Origin: Actinomycetes bacterium
Lineage (GTDB): Bacteria; Actinomycetota; Acidimicrobiia; Acidimicrobiales; Microtrichaceae
Direction: 5' to 3'
NCBI GenBank assembly: GCA_023423215.1
Contig: JAFAFZ010000441.1
Span: 1-9,365, forward strand
Length of the DNA stretch: 9,365 bases
Under the pieces are notes generated by a model. It was given only the letters and a program-made list of their open reading frames with translations, was not told where the DNA came from and did not search any database. Numbering within the stretch: position 1 is the stretch's first letter; every line of letters begins with the position of its first letter. Positions 1-8,176 of this stretch are shown here, one piece after another. The translations under genes were made by a program, and so were the position numbers.

Positions 1-1
1 C

Positions 2-202
2 GTGAAGGACGTGCTCGTGATCCTGCTGACGCTCGGCTTCTTCGCCGTCTGCGTCGCGTACGTCGCCCTGTGCGACCGCATCGTCGGCCCCGACGACGAG
101 GTCGGGACGGCGACCGACGGCACCGCACGCGACGTCGGCGCCGCGAGCGGCGTCGTCGCCCGCCCGGCTTGCACCGCCGACCGCGTCGGAGGTGCACGGT
201 GA
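2..202 (+). CDS. Small single-helix membrane protein encoded just upstream of kdpF; function unknown
   Basis: The reading frame encodes 66 aa if translation begins at the GTG at base 2. A second in-frame GTG at base 11 is possible. The true start could also lie before the window, because no upstream sequence is visible to show a ribosome site. Residues of about 4-24 form one hydrophobic helix (VLVILLTLGFFAVCVAYVAL), followed by CDRIVGPDD and a Gly/Ala/Arg-rich, probably disordered tail to the C-terminus. About 61 of 66 third codon positions are G or C, like the neighbouring genes, which supports real coding. Its stop codon overlaps the kdpF start (GTGA at 199-202), so the two are probably translationally coupled. 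I recall small hypothetical proteins at this position in other actinobacterial kdp operons but could not check. A role as an extra small subunit or assembly factor for KdpFABC is inference from position only. Confidence 0.7.
   Translation: MKDVLVILLTLGFFAVCVAYVALCDRIVGPDDEVGTATDGTARDVGAASGVVARPACTADRVGGAR
188..192 (+). promoter_or_regulatory. Shine-Dalgarno site for kdpF
   Basis: GGAGG lies 6 bases before the GTG at 199. It decides the kdpF start: no other start codon is so well placed for the conserved short KdpF. The site lies inside the 3' end of the preceding small gene, as expected for coupled translation. Confidence 0.8.
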
Positions 203-300
203 TCCTCGCGGTCCAGTGGCAGGACGCCGTCGGGCTCACGCTCGCCGTCCTCGCCGTGATCTACCTCGTGCTCGTCCTGATCTTCCCGGAGAAGTTCTGA
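199..300 (+). CDS. kdpF: KdpF, small stabilising subunit of the KdpFABC potassium transporter
   Basis: This 33-aa protein is one hydrophobic helix (about residues 10-29, VGLTLAVLAVIYLVLVLIF). It ends in FPEKF, a C-terminal signature typical of actinobacterial KdpF. In well-studied Kdp systems KdpF is a single-span peptide that packs against KdpA and stabilises the complex in the inner membrane, but is not catalytic. The GTG start overlaps the TGA of the upstream small gene by 4 bases. Its own TGA shares one base with the kdpA ATG (TGATG at 298-302). Genes this short are often missed by gene callers. Identity rests on the C-terminal signature, length and position directly before kdpA. Confidence 0.93.
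   Translation: MILAVQWQDAVGLTLAVLAVIYLVLVLIFPEKF
288..294 (+). promoter_or_regulatory. Shine-Dalgarno site for kdpA
   Basis: GGAGAAG lies within the last codons of kdpF and ends 5 bases before the ATG at 300. It supports that start over upstream in-frame candidates such as the ATG at 192, which would read through the kdpF region in the wrong frame. Confidence 0.7.
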
Positions 301-2096
301 TGAGCGCACAGGGTCTGCTGCAGCTCCTCCTGCTCACCGTCGCCCTGGTGGTGACGGTCCCGCCGCTCGGCCGCTACATGGCCGAGGTGTACGGGACTCG
401 CGACGACGGCGAGGCCGGACCGTCCGCCGCCCCCGGCGATCGGATCTTCCTCCCGGTCGAGCGGCTGATCTACCGCTGCATCGGCGTGGACGCCCGCAAG
501 GAGCAGCGCTGGAACGTCTACGCCGTGTCGCTGCTCGCGTTCTCGTTGCTCAGCGTGCTGGCGTCGTACCTCGTCCTGCGCCTGCAGGGCGTGCTGCCGG
601 TCAACCCGACCGAGATGGCCGGCGTCGCCGAGTTCGGTGCGTTCAACGCCGCGGTGAGCTTCACCACCAACACCAACTGGCAGTGGTTCTCGAGCGAGCT
701 GACGGTCAGCCACCTCACCCAGATGCTCACGTTCACCGTGCAGAACTTCGTGTCCGCAGCGGCGGGCATGGCGGTCGCCGTCGCGATCGTCCGTGGCATC
801 CTGCGGCGCAGCGGCCGCACCCTCGGCAACATCTGGGTCGACCTCGTGCGCGGCACGCTGCGCATCCTGCTGCCGATCTCGCTCGCGGCAGCGATCGTGT
901 TCGTCGGCCTGGGCGTTGTGCAGAACCTGCGGGGGAGCACGATCGCGAGCACCGTGGACGGATCGGTGACCGCCACCGTGGTCGCCGAGGACGGCACCGA
1001 GTCCGAGGTGCCCGTCACCGAGCAGGCGATCCCCGGTGGGCCGGTCGCCTCGCAGGAGGTCATCAAGGAGCTCGGGACCAACGGTGGTGGCTTCTACAAC
1101 ACCAACGGCGCCCACCCGTTCGAGAACCCGAACGGCTGGACGAACCTGCTCTCGATCTACCTGCTGCTGCTCATCCCCTTCGCCTTCCCGGTGGCCTTCG
1201 GCCGACTGCTCGGCCAGCCGCGACAGGGCTGGGTGCTGCTGGGCGTGATGGCGGTGCTGCTCGTGTCGTCGATGTTCCTCCTGTCCTTCTTCGAGTCGGG
1301 CGGCAACCCGTCCGTCACCGCCCTCGGGGTCGACCAGGCCTGGTCGAGCCAGCAGGCCGGCGGCAACATGGAGGGCAAGGAGACCAGGTTCGGTCCGGCG
1401 TCCTGCGCCCAGTACGGCGCGGCCTCCACCGGCACGTCGACCGGCTCCGTGAACTGCATGCACGACTCGCTCACGCCGGGCGGTGGCGCCGTGCCGATGG
1501 TGCTGATGCAGCTGGGCGAGATCGCTCCCGGCGGCGTCGGCGTCGGCCTGATGGGCATCCTGATCAACGCCCTGCTGGCGGTGTTCATCGCGGGGCTCAT
1601 GGTGGGCCGCACCCCCGAGTACCTGGGCAAGAAGATCCAGGCCGCCGAGATGAAGCTCGTCGTGCTCTACATCGTCGCGATGCCGGTCGGCGTGCTGACC
1701 TTCGCGGCGGTCAGCGTGGTGCTGCCGACCGCGGCAGCCTCGATCGCGAACCCCGGGCCCCACGGTCTGTCCGAGGTGCTCTACAACTTCGCCTCGGCCG
1801 GCAACAACAACGGCTCGGCCTTCGCCGGCATGTCGACGGGCACCGACTGGTACACGCTCACCATGGGCATCTCGATGCTGGTCGGCAGGTTCCTGCTGAT
1901 CATCCCGGCGCTCGCCCTGGGCGGCTCGCTGGTCCGCAAGCAGCTGACGCCCGCCACCGCCGGCACGTTCCCGACCGACACGCCGCTGTTCTTCGGTCTG
2001 CTGACCGGCGTGATCCTCATCGTCGCCGGACTGACCTTCTTCCCGGCCCTGGCGCTCGGTCCGATCGTCGAGCAGCTCTCGATGGGTCGCGGCTGA
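300..2096 (+). CDS. kdpA: KdpA, potassium-binding and translocating subunit of the KdpFABC ATPase
   Basis: KdpA is the channel-like subunit, related to Trk/Ktr/KcsA-type K+ transporters, that selects K+ before KdpB moves it across the membrane. All four pore loops are recognisable: TNTNWQ (124-128 region), GTNGGGFYN (259-267), [13 protein letters not shown] (387-399) and GNNNGSAF (501-508). The Gln of TNTNWQ, at residue 128, corresponds to the E. coli residue whose change lowers K+ affinity. The family strings [33 protein letters not shown] and LPTH-like [12 protein letters not shown] also match. The protein has about ten hydrophobic segments. At 598 aa it is roughly 40 aa longer than the E. 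coli protein. Part of the excess is an acidic extracytoplasmic stretch before pore loop 2 ([20 protein letters not shown]). The start is the ATG overlapping the kdpF stop, and the protein appears full length. Confidence 0.97.
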   Translation: MSAQGLLQLLLLTVALVVTVPPLGRYMAEVYGTRDDGEAGPSAAPGDRIFLPVERLIYRCIGVDARKEQRWNVYAVSLLAFSLLSVLASYLVLRLQGVLPVNPTEMAGVAEFGAFNAAVSFTTNTNWQWFSSELTVSHLTQMLTFTVQNFVSAAAGMAVAVAIVRGILRRSGRTLGNIWVDLVRGTLRILLPISLAAAIVFVGLGVVQNLRGSTIASTVDGSVTATVVAEDGTESEVPVTEQAIPGGPVASQEVIKELGTNGGGFYNTNGAHPFENPNGWTNLLSIYLLLLIPFAFPVAFGRLLGQPRQGWVLLGVMAVLLVSSMFLLSFFESGGNPSVTALGVDQAWSSQQAGGNMEGKETRFGPASCAQYGAASTGTSTGSVNCMHDSLTPGGGAVPMVLMQLGEIAPGGVGVGLMGILINALLAVFIAGLMVGRTPEYLGKKIQAAEMKLVVLYIVAMPVGVLTFAAVSVVLPTAAASIANPGPHGLSEVLYNFASAGNNNGSAFAGMSTGTDWYTLTMGISMLVGRFLLIIPALALGGSLVRKQLTPATAGTFPTDTPLFFGLLTGVILIVAGLTFFPALALGPIVEQLSMGRG

Positions 2097-2138
2097 TGCG
2101 ACCCACCCCGTCCGACCCCCGCTCCACCTTCGACCCTC

Positions 2139-2143
2139 GGAGG
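2139..2143 (+). promoter_or_regulatory. Shine-Dalgarno site for kdpB
   Basis: GGAGG lies 8 bases before the ATG at 2152. It sits in the 55-base kdpA-kdpB gap, the longest spacer inside the operon. That gap is C-rich and shows no convincing hairpin or promoter, so kdpB probably reinitiates on its own strong ribosome site. Confidence 0.75.
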
Positions 2144-2151
2144 ACCACCAC

Positions 2152-4287
2152 ATGTCGACGTTGACCGAACCACTGCCGCCCGCCGGGACCGATCCGGGCG
2201 CGCCCGCCGGCGGCTCCGGGCGCGACCGCACCGGGCGTTCGCTCTTCGACGCCGCGATCGTCGTGCCCGCACTCGGTGATGCGGTGCGCAAGCTCGACCC
2301 GCGCTCGATGGCGCGCAACCCCGTGATGTTCGTCGTCGAGGCCGGCGCCGTGCTGACCACCGTGCTCACCGTCGCGGACCGCGGGGACGGCACGGTTCAG
2401 CAGGACGTGTTCGCCGTCTCGGTCACGGCCTGGCTCTGGGCGACGGTGCTGTTCGCGAACTTCGCCGAGGCGATGGCCGAGGGGCGCGGCAAGGCGCAGG
2501 CCGACACGCTGCGCCAGACGATCGCGGAGTCGGTCGCACGCGTCAGGAGCGAGGACGGCACCGACGTCGAGCGGCCGTCGACGCAGCTGCAGGTCGGCGA
2601 CCTGTGCGTCGTGCGCGCCGGCGAGGTGATCCCGGGTGACGGCGACGTCGTCGAGGGCATCGCCACCGTCGACGAGTCCGCCATCACCGGCGAGTCGGCG
2701 CCGGTCGTCCGCGAGTCGGGCGGTGACCGCTCGGCGGTCACGGGCGGCACCCGTGTGCTGTCCGACGAGATCGTCGTGCAGATCACCGCACGCCCCGGCG
2801 AGACCTTCCTGGACCGCATGATCGCCCTGGTCGAGGGCGCCGATCGGCAGAAGACGCCGAACGAGGTCGCACTGACGATCCTGCTCGCCGGCCTGACGAT
2901 CATCTTCCTGCTCGCCGTCGTGACCCTGCAGCCCTTCGCGATCTACTCGGGCGCGGAGCAGTCGCTGATCGTCCTCGTCGCGCTGCTCGTCTGCCTGATC
3001 CCGACGACCATCGGTGGCCTGCTCTCGGCCATCGGCATCGCCGGCATGGACCGGCTGGTGCAGCGCAACGTCCTGGCGATGTCGGGGCGTGCGGTCGAGG
3101 CAGCCGGCGACGTGTCCACGCTGCTGCTCGACAAGACCGGCACCATCACCTACGGCTCGCGCCAGGCGGCCGAGCTCCTCCCGGTGCACGACGTGCAGGT
3201 GGTCGACCTGGCACGCGCCGCGCTCGCGTCCTCGCTGGCCGACGAGACGCCCGAGGGCCGCTCGATCGTCGAGCTGGCCACCACGGCGTTCGGGCTGACC
3301 CCGCCCCAGGCGGCGGGCGCGACGCTCGTGCCGTTCACGGCACAGACCCGCATGTCGGGCATGGACTTCCCGGCCACCGGCGACCTGCCGGCGCACCAGG
3401 TGCGCAAGGGCGCCGGTGACTCGGTGCGACGACTCGTCGAGGCCGAGGGTGGCACGGTGCCGCTCGAGCTCGGACCGATCGTGGACACCGTGTCCTCCGA
3501 GGGCGCGACCCCGCTGGTCGTGCTCGAGCGCCACGCCGGTGAGGCGCCCCGCGTGCTCGGCGTCATCCGCCTGAAGGACACGGTCAAGCCCGGCATGCGC
3601 GAGCGGTTCGACCAGCTGCGGTCCATGGGCATCCGCACGGTCATGATCACGGGCGACAACCCCCTGACGGCCGCGGCGATCGCGGACGAGGCCGGCGTCG
3701 ACGGCTTCCTGGCCGAGGCCACGCCCGAGGACAAGATGGCGCTCATCACCGCCGAGCAGGCCGGCGGCAACCTCGTCGCGATGACCGGCGACGGCACGAA
3801 CGACGCGCCGGCGCTCGCACAGGCCGACGTCGGGGTGGCCATGAACACCGGGACCCAGGCCGCCAAGGAGGCCGGGAACATGGTGGACCTGGACTCCGAC
3901 CCGACGAAGCTCATCGAGATCGTCGAGATCGGCAAGCAGCTGCTCATCACCCGCGGCGCGCTGACGACCTTCTCGATCGCGAACGACGTCGCGAAGTACT
4001 TCGCGATCATCCCGGCGATGTTCGTCGGGGTGTTCCCGGCCCTCGAGCAGCTGAACGTCATGCGCCTCGGCTCGCCGAGCTCGGCGATCCTCTCGGCGGT
4101 CGTCTTCAACGCCCTCGTCATCGTGGCGCTCGTCCCGCTCGCGCTGCGCGGCGTGCGCTTCCGGGCCGAGGCGGCCTCGGAGGTGCTGCGCCGCAACCTG
4201 CTCGTCTACGGGCTCGGCGGACTCGTCGCCCCCTTCATCGGCATCAAGGTGATCGACCTCGTCGTCACCGCGCTCGGCGTCAGCTGA
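2152..4287 (+). CDS. kdpB: KdpB, catalytic P-type ATPase subunit of the KdpFABC potassium pump
   Basis: KdpB (711 aa) hydrolyses ATP through a phospho-aspartate cycle and drives K+ import. The actuator domain carries TGES at 179-182. The membrane motif [15 protein letters not shown] includes Pro284. The phosphorylation motif DKTGTIT has the acceptor Asp327. The nucleotide-binding domain includes FTAQTRMSG (from Phe395) and KGA (Lys419). Hinge motifs are ITGDN (499-503) and GDGTNDAP (546-553, with Asp547 and Asp551). The TM5 motif [15 protein letters not shown] carries Asp612 and Lys615, matching the charged pair implicated in K+ coupling in E. coli. The last residues, [16 protein letters not shown], match the family end. 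The N-terminus has about 25 Pro/Gly-rich residues before the conserved core, making the protein longer than E. coli KdpB. Ser182 of TGES matches the serine whose phosphorylation inhibits the E. coli pump. All catalytic residues are present. Confidence 0.98.
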   Translation: MSTLTEPLPPAGTDPGAPAGGSGRDRTGRSLFDAAIVVPALGDAVRKLDPRSMARNPVMFVVEAGAVLTTVLTVADRGDGTVQQDVFAVSVTAWLWATVLFANFAEAMAEGRGKAQADTLRQTIAESVARVRSEDGTDVERPSTQLQVGDLCVVRAGEVIPGDGDVVEGIATVDESAITGESAPVVRESGGDRSAVTGGTRVLSDEIVVQITARPGETFLDRMIALVEGADRQKTPNEVALTILLAGLTIIFLLAVVTLQPFAIYSGAEQSLIVLVALLVCLIPTTIGGLLSAIGIAGMDRLVQRNVLAMSGRAVEAAGDVSTLLLDKTGTITYGSRQAAELLPVHDVQVVDLARAALASSLADETPEGRSIVELATTAFGLTPPQAAGATLVPFTAQTRMSGMDFPATGDLPAHQVRKGAGDSVRRLVEAEGGTVPLELGPIVDTVSSEGATPLVVLERHAGEAPRVLGVIRLKDTVKPGMRERFDQLRSMGIRTVMITGDNPLTAAAIADEAGVDGFLAEATPEDKMALITAEQAGGNLVAMTGDGTNDAPALAQADVGVAMNTGTQAAKEAGNMVDLDSDPTKLIEIVEIGKQLLITRGALTTFSIANDVAKYFAIIPAMFVGVFPALEQLNVMRLGSPSSAILSAVVFNALVIVALVPLALRGVRFRAEAASEVLRRNLLVYGLGGLVAPFIGIKVIDLVVTALGVS

Positions 4288-4291
4288 GAGA

Positions 4292-4297
4292 GAGGAG
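4292..4297 (+). promoter_or_regulatory. Shine-Dalgarno site that selects the kdpC ATG
   Basis: GAGGAG ends 5 bases before the ATG at 4303 but only 2 bases before the GTG at 4300. Normal spacing therefore favours the ATG. The two candidates differ by one residue. Confidence 0.75.
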
Positions 4298-4302
4298 ACG
4301 TG

Positions 4303-4890
4303 ATGCACACCGCACTGCGCCAGCTCCGTCCGGCGCTCCTGACCCTGCTCGTGTTCACGCTGCTCACCGGCGTCGCGTACCCCCTCGCCGTCCTCGGCGT
4401 CGGCCAGACCCTCTTCCCCGACCAGGCCGACGGATCGCTCGTCCGGGTCGACGGCCGGGTCGTCGGCTCGAGGCTCCTCGGACAGGGCTTCGCCGCACCG
4501 GAGTACTTCCACCCCCGACCCTCGGCTGCGGGCACCGGCTACGACGGGGCCGCATCGAGCGGGTCGAACCTCGGCCCGACCAACCCCGACCACCTCGAGA
4601 CCGTCGGGGAGCGGGTGTCCGCGTACCGCGTCGAGAACGACCTGGCGGACGAGGTCCAGGTGCCGGTCGACGCCGTGACCGCGTCGGGTTCCGGTCTCGA
4701 CCCGCACATCTCGATCGCCAACGCGACGCTCCAGGCGCCGCGCGTCGCGACCGCACGCGACCTGCCCACCGAGGTCGTGCTCGACCTGGTCGACGACCAC
4801 GTCGACGGCCGACCGCTCGGCATCCTGGGCGACCCCGGGGTCAACGTGCTCGCGCTGAACCTGGCGCTCGACCGGGTGTCCGCGGGCTGA
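4303..4890 (+). CDS. kdpC: KdpC, membrane-anchored subunit of the KdpFABC potassium pump
   Basis: KdpC (195 aa) is bound by KdpA and KdpB, has one N-terminal membrane helix and a large extracytoplasmic domain, and is required for pump activity. Its exact role is debated. The helix spans about residues 8-34 ([20 protein letters not shown]). Family motifs follow: [10 protein letters not shown] (68-77), [17 protein letters not shown], and [18 protein letters not shown] (to residue 137). After these come a region resembling the family's NA..Q..RVA pattern ([11 protein letters not shown]) and the C-terminal [11 protein letters not shown]. The length is normal for the family. The ATG at 4303 is preferred over the GTG one codon earlier on ribosome-site spacing. 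The gene begins 15 bases after kdpB and ends 2 bases before kdpD. Confidence 0.96.
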   Translation: MHTALRQLRPALLTLLVFTLLTGVAYPLAVLGVGQTLFPDQADGSLVRVDGRVVGSRLLGQGFAAPEYFHPRPSAAGTGYDGAASSGSNLGPTNPDHLETVGERVSAYRVENDLADEVQVPVDAVTASGSGLDPHISIANATLQAPRVATARDLPTEVVLDLVDDHVDGRPLGILGDPGVNVLALNLALDRVSAG

Positions 4891-4892
4891 CG

Positions 4893-7472
4893 GTGGACCG
4901 CATCCTGCGCCCGCTCGGCCAGACTGAGCCGGTGCGCGGCAGGCTCCGGATCTACCTCGGCGCGTCACCGGGCGTCGGCAAGACCTACGCGATGTTGGAC
5001 GAGGGTCGACGGCGCGCCGCACGTGGCGCCGACGTGGTCGTCGGCCTCGTCGAGACGCACGGCCGCGAGCAGACCGGTGCGCAGCTCGGCGACCTCGAGG
5101 TCGTGCCGCGCCGCGTCGTGCGCCACCGTGACACCGAGCTGACCGACCTGGACGTCGACGCCGTCCTGGCCCGCCGTCCGGCGGTGGTGCTCGTGGACGA
5201 GCTGGCGCACACCAACCCGCCGGGCTCCCGTCACGAGCGGCGCTGGGGCGACATCGACGAGCTGCTCGCCGCCGGCATCGACGTCATCTCGACGGTCAAC
5301 GTGCAGCACCTGGAATCGCTCAACGACGTCGTGGAGCGCATCACCGGGATCCGCCAGCAGGAGACGGTGCCGGACGCGTGGGTGCGACGGGCCGAGCAGA
5401 TCGAGCTGGTCGACATGACCCCCGAGGCGTTGCGGCGACGCATGGCGCACGGCAACGTCTACCCGCCGGACCGCATCGACGCCGCGCTGTCCAACTACTT
5501 CCGGCCCGGCAACCTGGCGGCCCTGCGCGAGCTGGCATTGCTCTGGCTCGCCGACCGCGTCGAGGACCAGCTGCAGGACTACCTGGAGACGCACGGCATC
5601 GACGAACCGTGGGAGACGCGGGAGCGGGTGCTCGTCGCGCTGACCGGCGCACCCGGCAACGAGCAGATCATCCGGCGCGCCGCACGCATCGCGGTGCGCC
5701 AGCACGGCGACCTCGTGGGGGTGCACGTCACGTCGTCCGACGGCCTGCGCGCAGCGGACGCCGAGCTCGACCGGCACCGCCAGCTGCTCGAGGAGCTGGG
5801 CGGCACCTACCGCGAGGCGGTGGGCGAGGACGTCGCCGCGACGCTCGTGTCGGTCGCCCGCAGGGAGCGTGCGACCCAGCTCGTCATCGGCGCGAGCCGC
5901 CGTTCGCGCACGCAGGAGCTCACAGGTGGCTCGGTGGTGAACACGCTGCTGCGCCTGGCCCGCGACCTGGACGTGCACGTGATCTCGACCGAGGCGCCGG
6001 GGGCCGCGGCGCCCCTGGAGCTCCCGCCACGACGGACCTCGCCGCTGCCGCGGTCCCGACGTCTGGCGGCATGGGCCCTGGTGGTCGTCGGCTTCCCGCT
6101 GCTCGCGCTGCTGCTGTGGACCTGGCACGAGGACCTGGGGCTGACCACGGTCCTGCTGCTCGCACTCGGGTACGTGGTGTCGGTGAGCGCCGTGGGCGGC
6201 CTGGCCCCCGGCCTGGTGGCCTCCATCGGCGGTGCCGCGCTCGTGAACTACCAGGTCGTGCCGCCGACCGGCACGCTCGCGGTCGCGTCGCCCGAGAACG
6301 CCCTCGCGCTGGGCACCTTCATCGCCGTGGGCGCCACGGTCGCCACCCTGGTCGACCGTGTGGCCCGTCGCTCCATCGAGTCCGGCCGCGCACGCGCCGA
6401 AGCGGCGGCGCTCGCACGCGCGGCCGCGGTGCAGGCGGTCGAGCGGGACCCGCTCCCGGACCTCGTCGACCAGGTCCGGTCGACCTTCGGCCTGGGCGCC
6501 GTCTCGGTGCTGCGACGTGAGGGCGGCGAGGGCGCGCCGGGGGAGTGGGTGCTGCAGGCGGCGTCCGGGGACGAGCCGCCCCAGCGTCCGGAGGACGGAG
6601 AGGTGCGACGGCTCGGCGACGACGGACGGACCGTCGCCGTGGTCAGAGGAGGTGTCCCGATGGATCGAGATCCCGAGGTCGTCGACGCGTTCTTCGACCA
6701 GCTGCGCACCGCGCTCGACCGCCGCGAGCTGCAGCAGGAGGCCGCGTCGGCGGCGGCGCTCGCCGAGGCGGACGCGCTGCGGACCGGCATCCTCCAGGCC
6801 GTGTCGCACGACCTGCGCACGCCGCTGTCGGGCATCAAGGCCTCGGTCACGAGCCTGCTCGCTCCGGACGTGCACTTCGACGACGACGACACGCAGGTCT
6901 TCCTGCGCACGATCGACGACGAGGTCGACCGCCTGGACCGCGTCGTCGGCAACCTGCTCGACATGGGCCGGCTGCAGACCGGGACGCTGACGGTCCTGCC
7001 GCGTCCCACCGCCCTGGAAGAGGTCGTGTCCGCATCGCTGTCGAACCTGGCGGTGGATGCGAACCTGGTCGACGTGGCGGTGCCCGAGACCCTGCCCCTG
7101 GTCGACCTGGACGGCGCGCTGCTCGAGCGGGCGCTCGCCAACGTGGTCGCGAACGCCCTGGCGGTGCAGCCCGCCGGCGTGCCGGTCCGCATCGAGGCGG
7201 CGACCGTCGGCTCGGGCGAGGTGGCCGAGGTGCACCTGCGCGTGGTGGACACCGGTCCGGGCATCCCGGAGCAGGACCGGACCCACGTCTTCGAGCCGTT
7301 CCAGCGACTGGGCGACCGGTCGAGCCAGGCGGGCGTGGGTCTGGGGCTGGCGATCGCGCACGGCTTCACCCGTGCGATCGGCGGCCGCCTCGAGCTGGAC
7401 GACACCCCCGGCGGCGGGCTGACCGCGACGTTCCGGCTGCCGACGCACGAGCGCGAGGTGGACGCCTCGTGA
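4893..7472 (+). CDS. kdpD: KdpD, potassium/turgor-responsive sensor histidine kinase
   Basis: KdpD (859 aa) is the membrane sensor kinase that phosphorylates KdpE. The domain order is complete. The KdpD N-terminal domain (about 16-225) has Walker A GASPGVGKT (23-31) and VDELAHTNPPGSRHERRW with Asp102/Glu103. A universal-stress-protein-like domain (about 244-366) contains IGASRRS and GGSVVN. Four closely spaced membrane helices (about 394-487, DUF4118 type) are followed by a GAF-like region (about 519-610). The kinase core has H-box SHDLRTPLSG with His639, N-box NVVANAL with Asn754, DTGPGIP (786-792), FEPF (800-803) and GVGLGLAI (814-821). The residues after Asn754 read ALAVQP, where most kinases have a Lys or Arg/His and an aromatic; this is unusual. 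The GTG at 4893 has only a weak ribosome site. Another GTG at 4932 would remove 13 residues and give the usual short lead to RGRLRIYLGA. The gene starts 2 bases after kdpC, so coupling is likely. Confidence 0.96.
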   Translation: MDRILRPLGQTEPVRGRLRIYLGASPGVGKTYAMLDEGRRRAARGADVVVGLVETHGREQTGAQLGDLEVVPRRVVRHRDTELTDLDVDAVLARRPAVVLVDELAHTNPPGSRHERRWGDIDELLAAGIDVISTVNVQHLESLNDVVERITGIRQQETVPDAWVRRAEQIELVDMTPEALRRRMAHGNVYPPDRIDAALSNYFRPGNLAALRELALLWLADRVEDQLQDYLETHGIDEPWETRERVLVALTGAPGNEQIIRRAARIAVRQHGDLVGVHVTSSDGLRAADAELDRHRQLLEELGGTYREAVGEDVAATLVSVARRERATQLVIGASRRSRTQELTGGSVVNTLLRLARDLDVHVISTEAPGAAAPLELPPRRTSPLPRSRRLAAWALVVVGFPLLALLLWTWHEDLGLTTVLLLALGYVVSVSAVGGLAPGLVASIGGAALVNYQVVPPTGTLAVASPENALALGTFIAVGATVATLVDRVARRSIESGRARAEAAALARAAAVQAVERDPLPDLVDQVRSTFGLGAVSVLRREGGEGAPGEWVLQAASGDEPPQRPEDGEVRRLGDDGRTVAVVRGGVPMDRDPEVVDAFFDQLRTALDRRELQQEAASAAALAEADALRTGILQAVSHDLRTPLSGIKASVTSLLAPDVHFDDDDTQVFLRTIDDEVDRLDRVVGNLLDMGRLQTGTLTVLPRPTALEEVVSASLSNLAVDANLVDVAVPETLPLVDLDGALLERALANVVANALAVQPAGVPVRIEAATVGSGEVAEVHLRVVDTGPGIPEQDRTHVFEPFQRLGDRSSQAGVGLGLAIAHGFTRAIGGRLELDDTPGGGLTATFRLPTHEREVDAS
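7455..7461 (+). promoter_or_regulatory. Shine-Dalgarno site for kdpE
   Basis: GAGGTGG lies inside the end of kdpD, 7 bases before the GTG at 7469. It fixes that GTG as the kdpE start. The start overlaps the kdpD stop as GTGA. Confidence 0.7.
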
Positions 7473-8176
7473 CCCGCGTCCTGGTCGTCGACGACGAACC
7501 GCAGATCCGCAAGGCGCTGCGGGTCAACCTGGCCGCGCGCGGCTACGAGGTCGACCTGGCGGCCAGCGGTGAAGAGGCGCTGGTGATGGCCGCGGACCAC
7601 CACCCCGACGTCGTGCTGCTCGACCTGGGCCTGCCCGGCATCGACGGCATCGGGGTCATCGAGGGGCTGCGCGGCTGGAGCGAGGTGCCGATCATCGTGC
7701 TGTCGGTGCGGGGCGAGGAGTCCGACAAGATCGAGGCGCTCGACGCCGGCGCGGACGACTACGTCTCGAAGCCGTTCGGCATGGGCGAGCTGCTGGCGCG
7801 CATGCGCGCCGCGCTGCGCCGCCACCGGCCCGAGGCCGCGGACCCGGTCGTGCGCACGCCGCACTTCGAGGTCGACCTGGCCGCCATGCGGGGGGTGGCG
7901 GTCGGCGACGACGGGTCGAGCGGCGACGAGATCCGGCTCACCCCGATCGAGTGGGGCCTCGTCGAGCAGCTGGTGCGCAACCCCGGCCGGCTGGTCTCGC
8001 AGCGACAGCTGCTGCACGAGGTCTGGGGCCCGCAGTACGACGACGAGACGAACTACCTGCGGGTGCACCTGGCGAACCTGCGTCGCAAGCTCGAGCCCGA
8101 GCCGTCGACACCCCGCTACTTCGTCACCGAGCCCGGCATGGGCTACCGGTTCGAGCCGCCCGCCGACGACAACTGA
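7469..8176 (+). CDS. kdpE: KdpE, OmpR-family response regulator of the kdp operon
   Basis: KdpE (235 aa) receives phosphate from KdpD and activates kdp transcription. The receiver domain (1-120) has the acidic pair Asp8/Asp9, the phospho-acceptor Asp52 in LLDLGLPGIDG, Ser79 in VLSVRGEESDKI, and Lys101 in DDYVSKPFG. GEESDKIEALDAGADDY is closely like E. coli KdpE. The C-terminal winged-helix DNA-binding domain (about 140-230) contains RLTPIEWGLVEQL, GRLVSQRQLLHEVWG, ETNYLRVHLANLRRKLE and the final GYRF (225-228). The GTG start overlaps the kdpD stop by 4 bases, giving coupled translation of kinase and regulator. Because kdpDE follow kdpFABC on the same strand, as in E. coli, activation would also raise KdpD and KdpE levels. 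The KdpE binding site is presumably upstream of base 1 and cannot be seen. Confidence 0.97.
   Translation: MTRVLVVDDEPQIRKALRVNLAARGYEVDLAASGEEALVMAADHHPDVVLLDLGLPGIDGIGVIEGLRGWSEVPIIVLSVRGEESDKIEALDAGADDYVSKPFGMGELLARMRAALRRHRPEAADPVVRTPHFEVDLAAMRGVAVGDDGSSGDEIRLTPIEWGLVEQLVRNPGRLVSQRQLLHEVWGPQYDDETNYLRVHLANLRRKLEPEPSTPRYFVTEPGMGYRFEPPADDN

Noticed and set aside
192..299. Extension of kdpA to the in-frame ATG at 192
   Set aside because: The added residues are Arg/Pro-rich shadow translation of kdpF. The ATG at 300 has a ribosome site, overlaps the kdpF stop and begins the conserved KdpA N-terminus.
2097..2151. Internal promoter or attenuator in the kdpA-kdpB gap
   Set aside because: The 55 bases are C-rich with no -10/-35 pair and no stable hairpin. 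Only the GGAGG ribosome site is supported.
261..7448. Very long minus-strand open frames opposite kdpA, kdpB, kdpC and kdpD (about 700 to 1000 codons), and long alternative plus-strand frames within kdpA (683-2164) and kdpD
   Set aside because: They are the usual by-product of extreme GC content, where stop codons are rare in shadow frames. Their translations are low-complexity Arg/His/Asp/Gly-rich with no family motifs, while the frames annotated carry all conserved residues.
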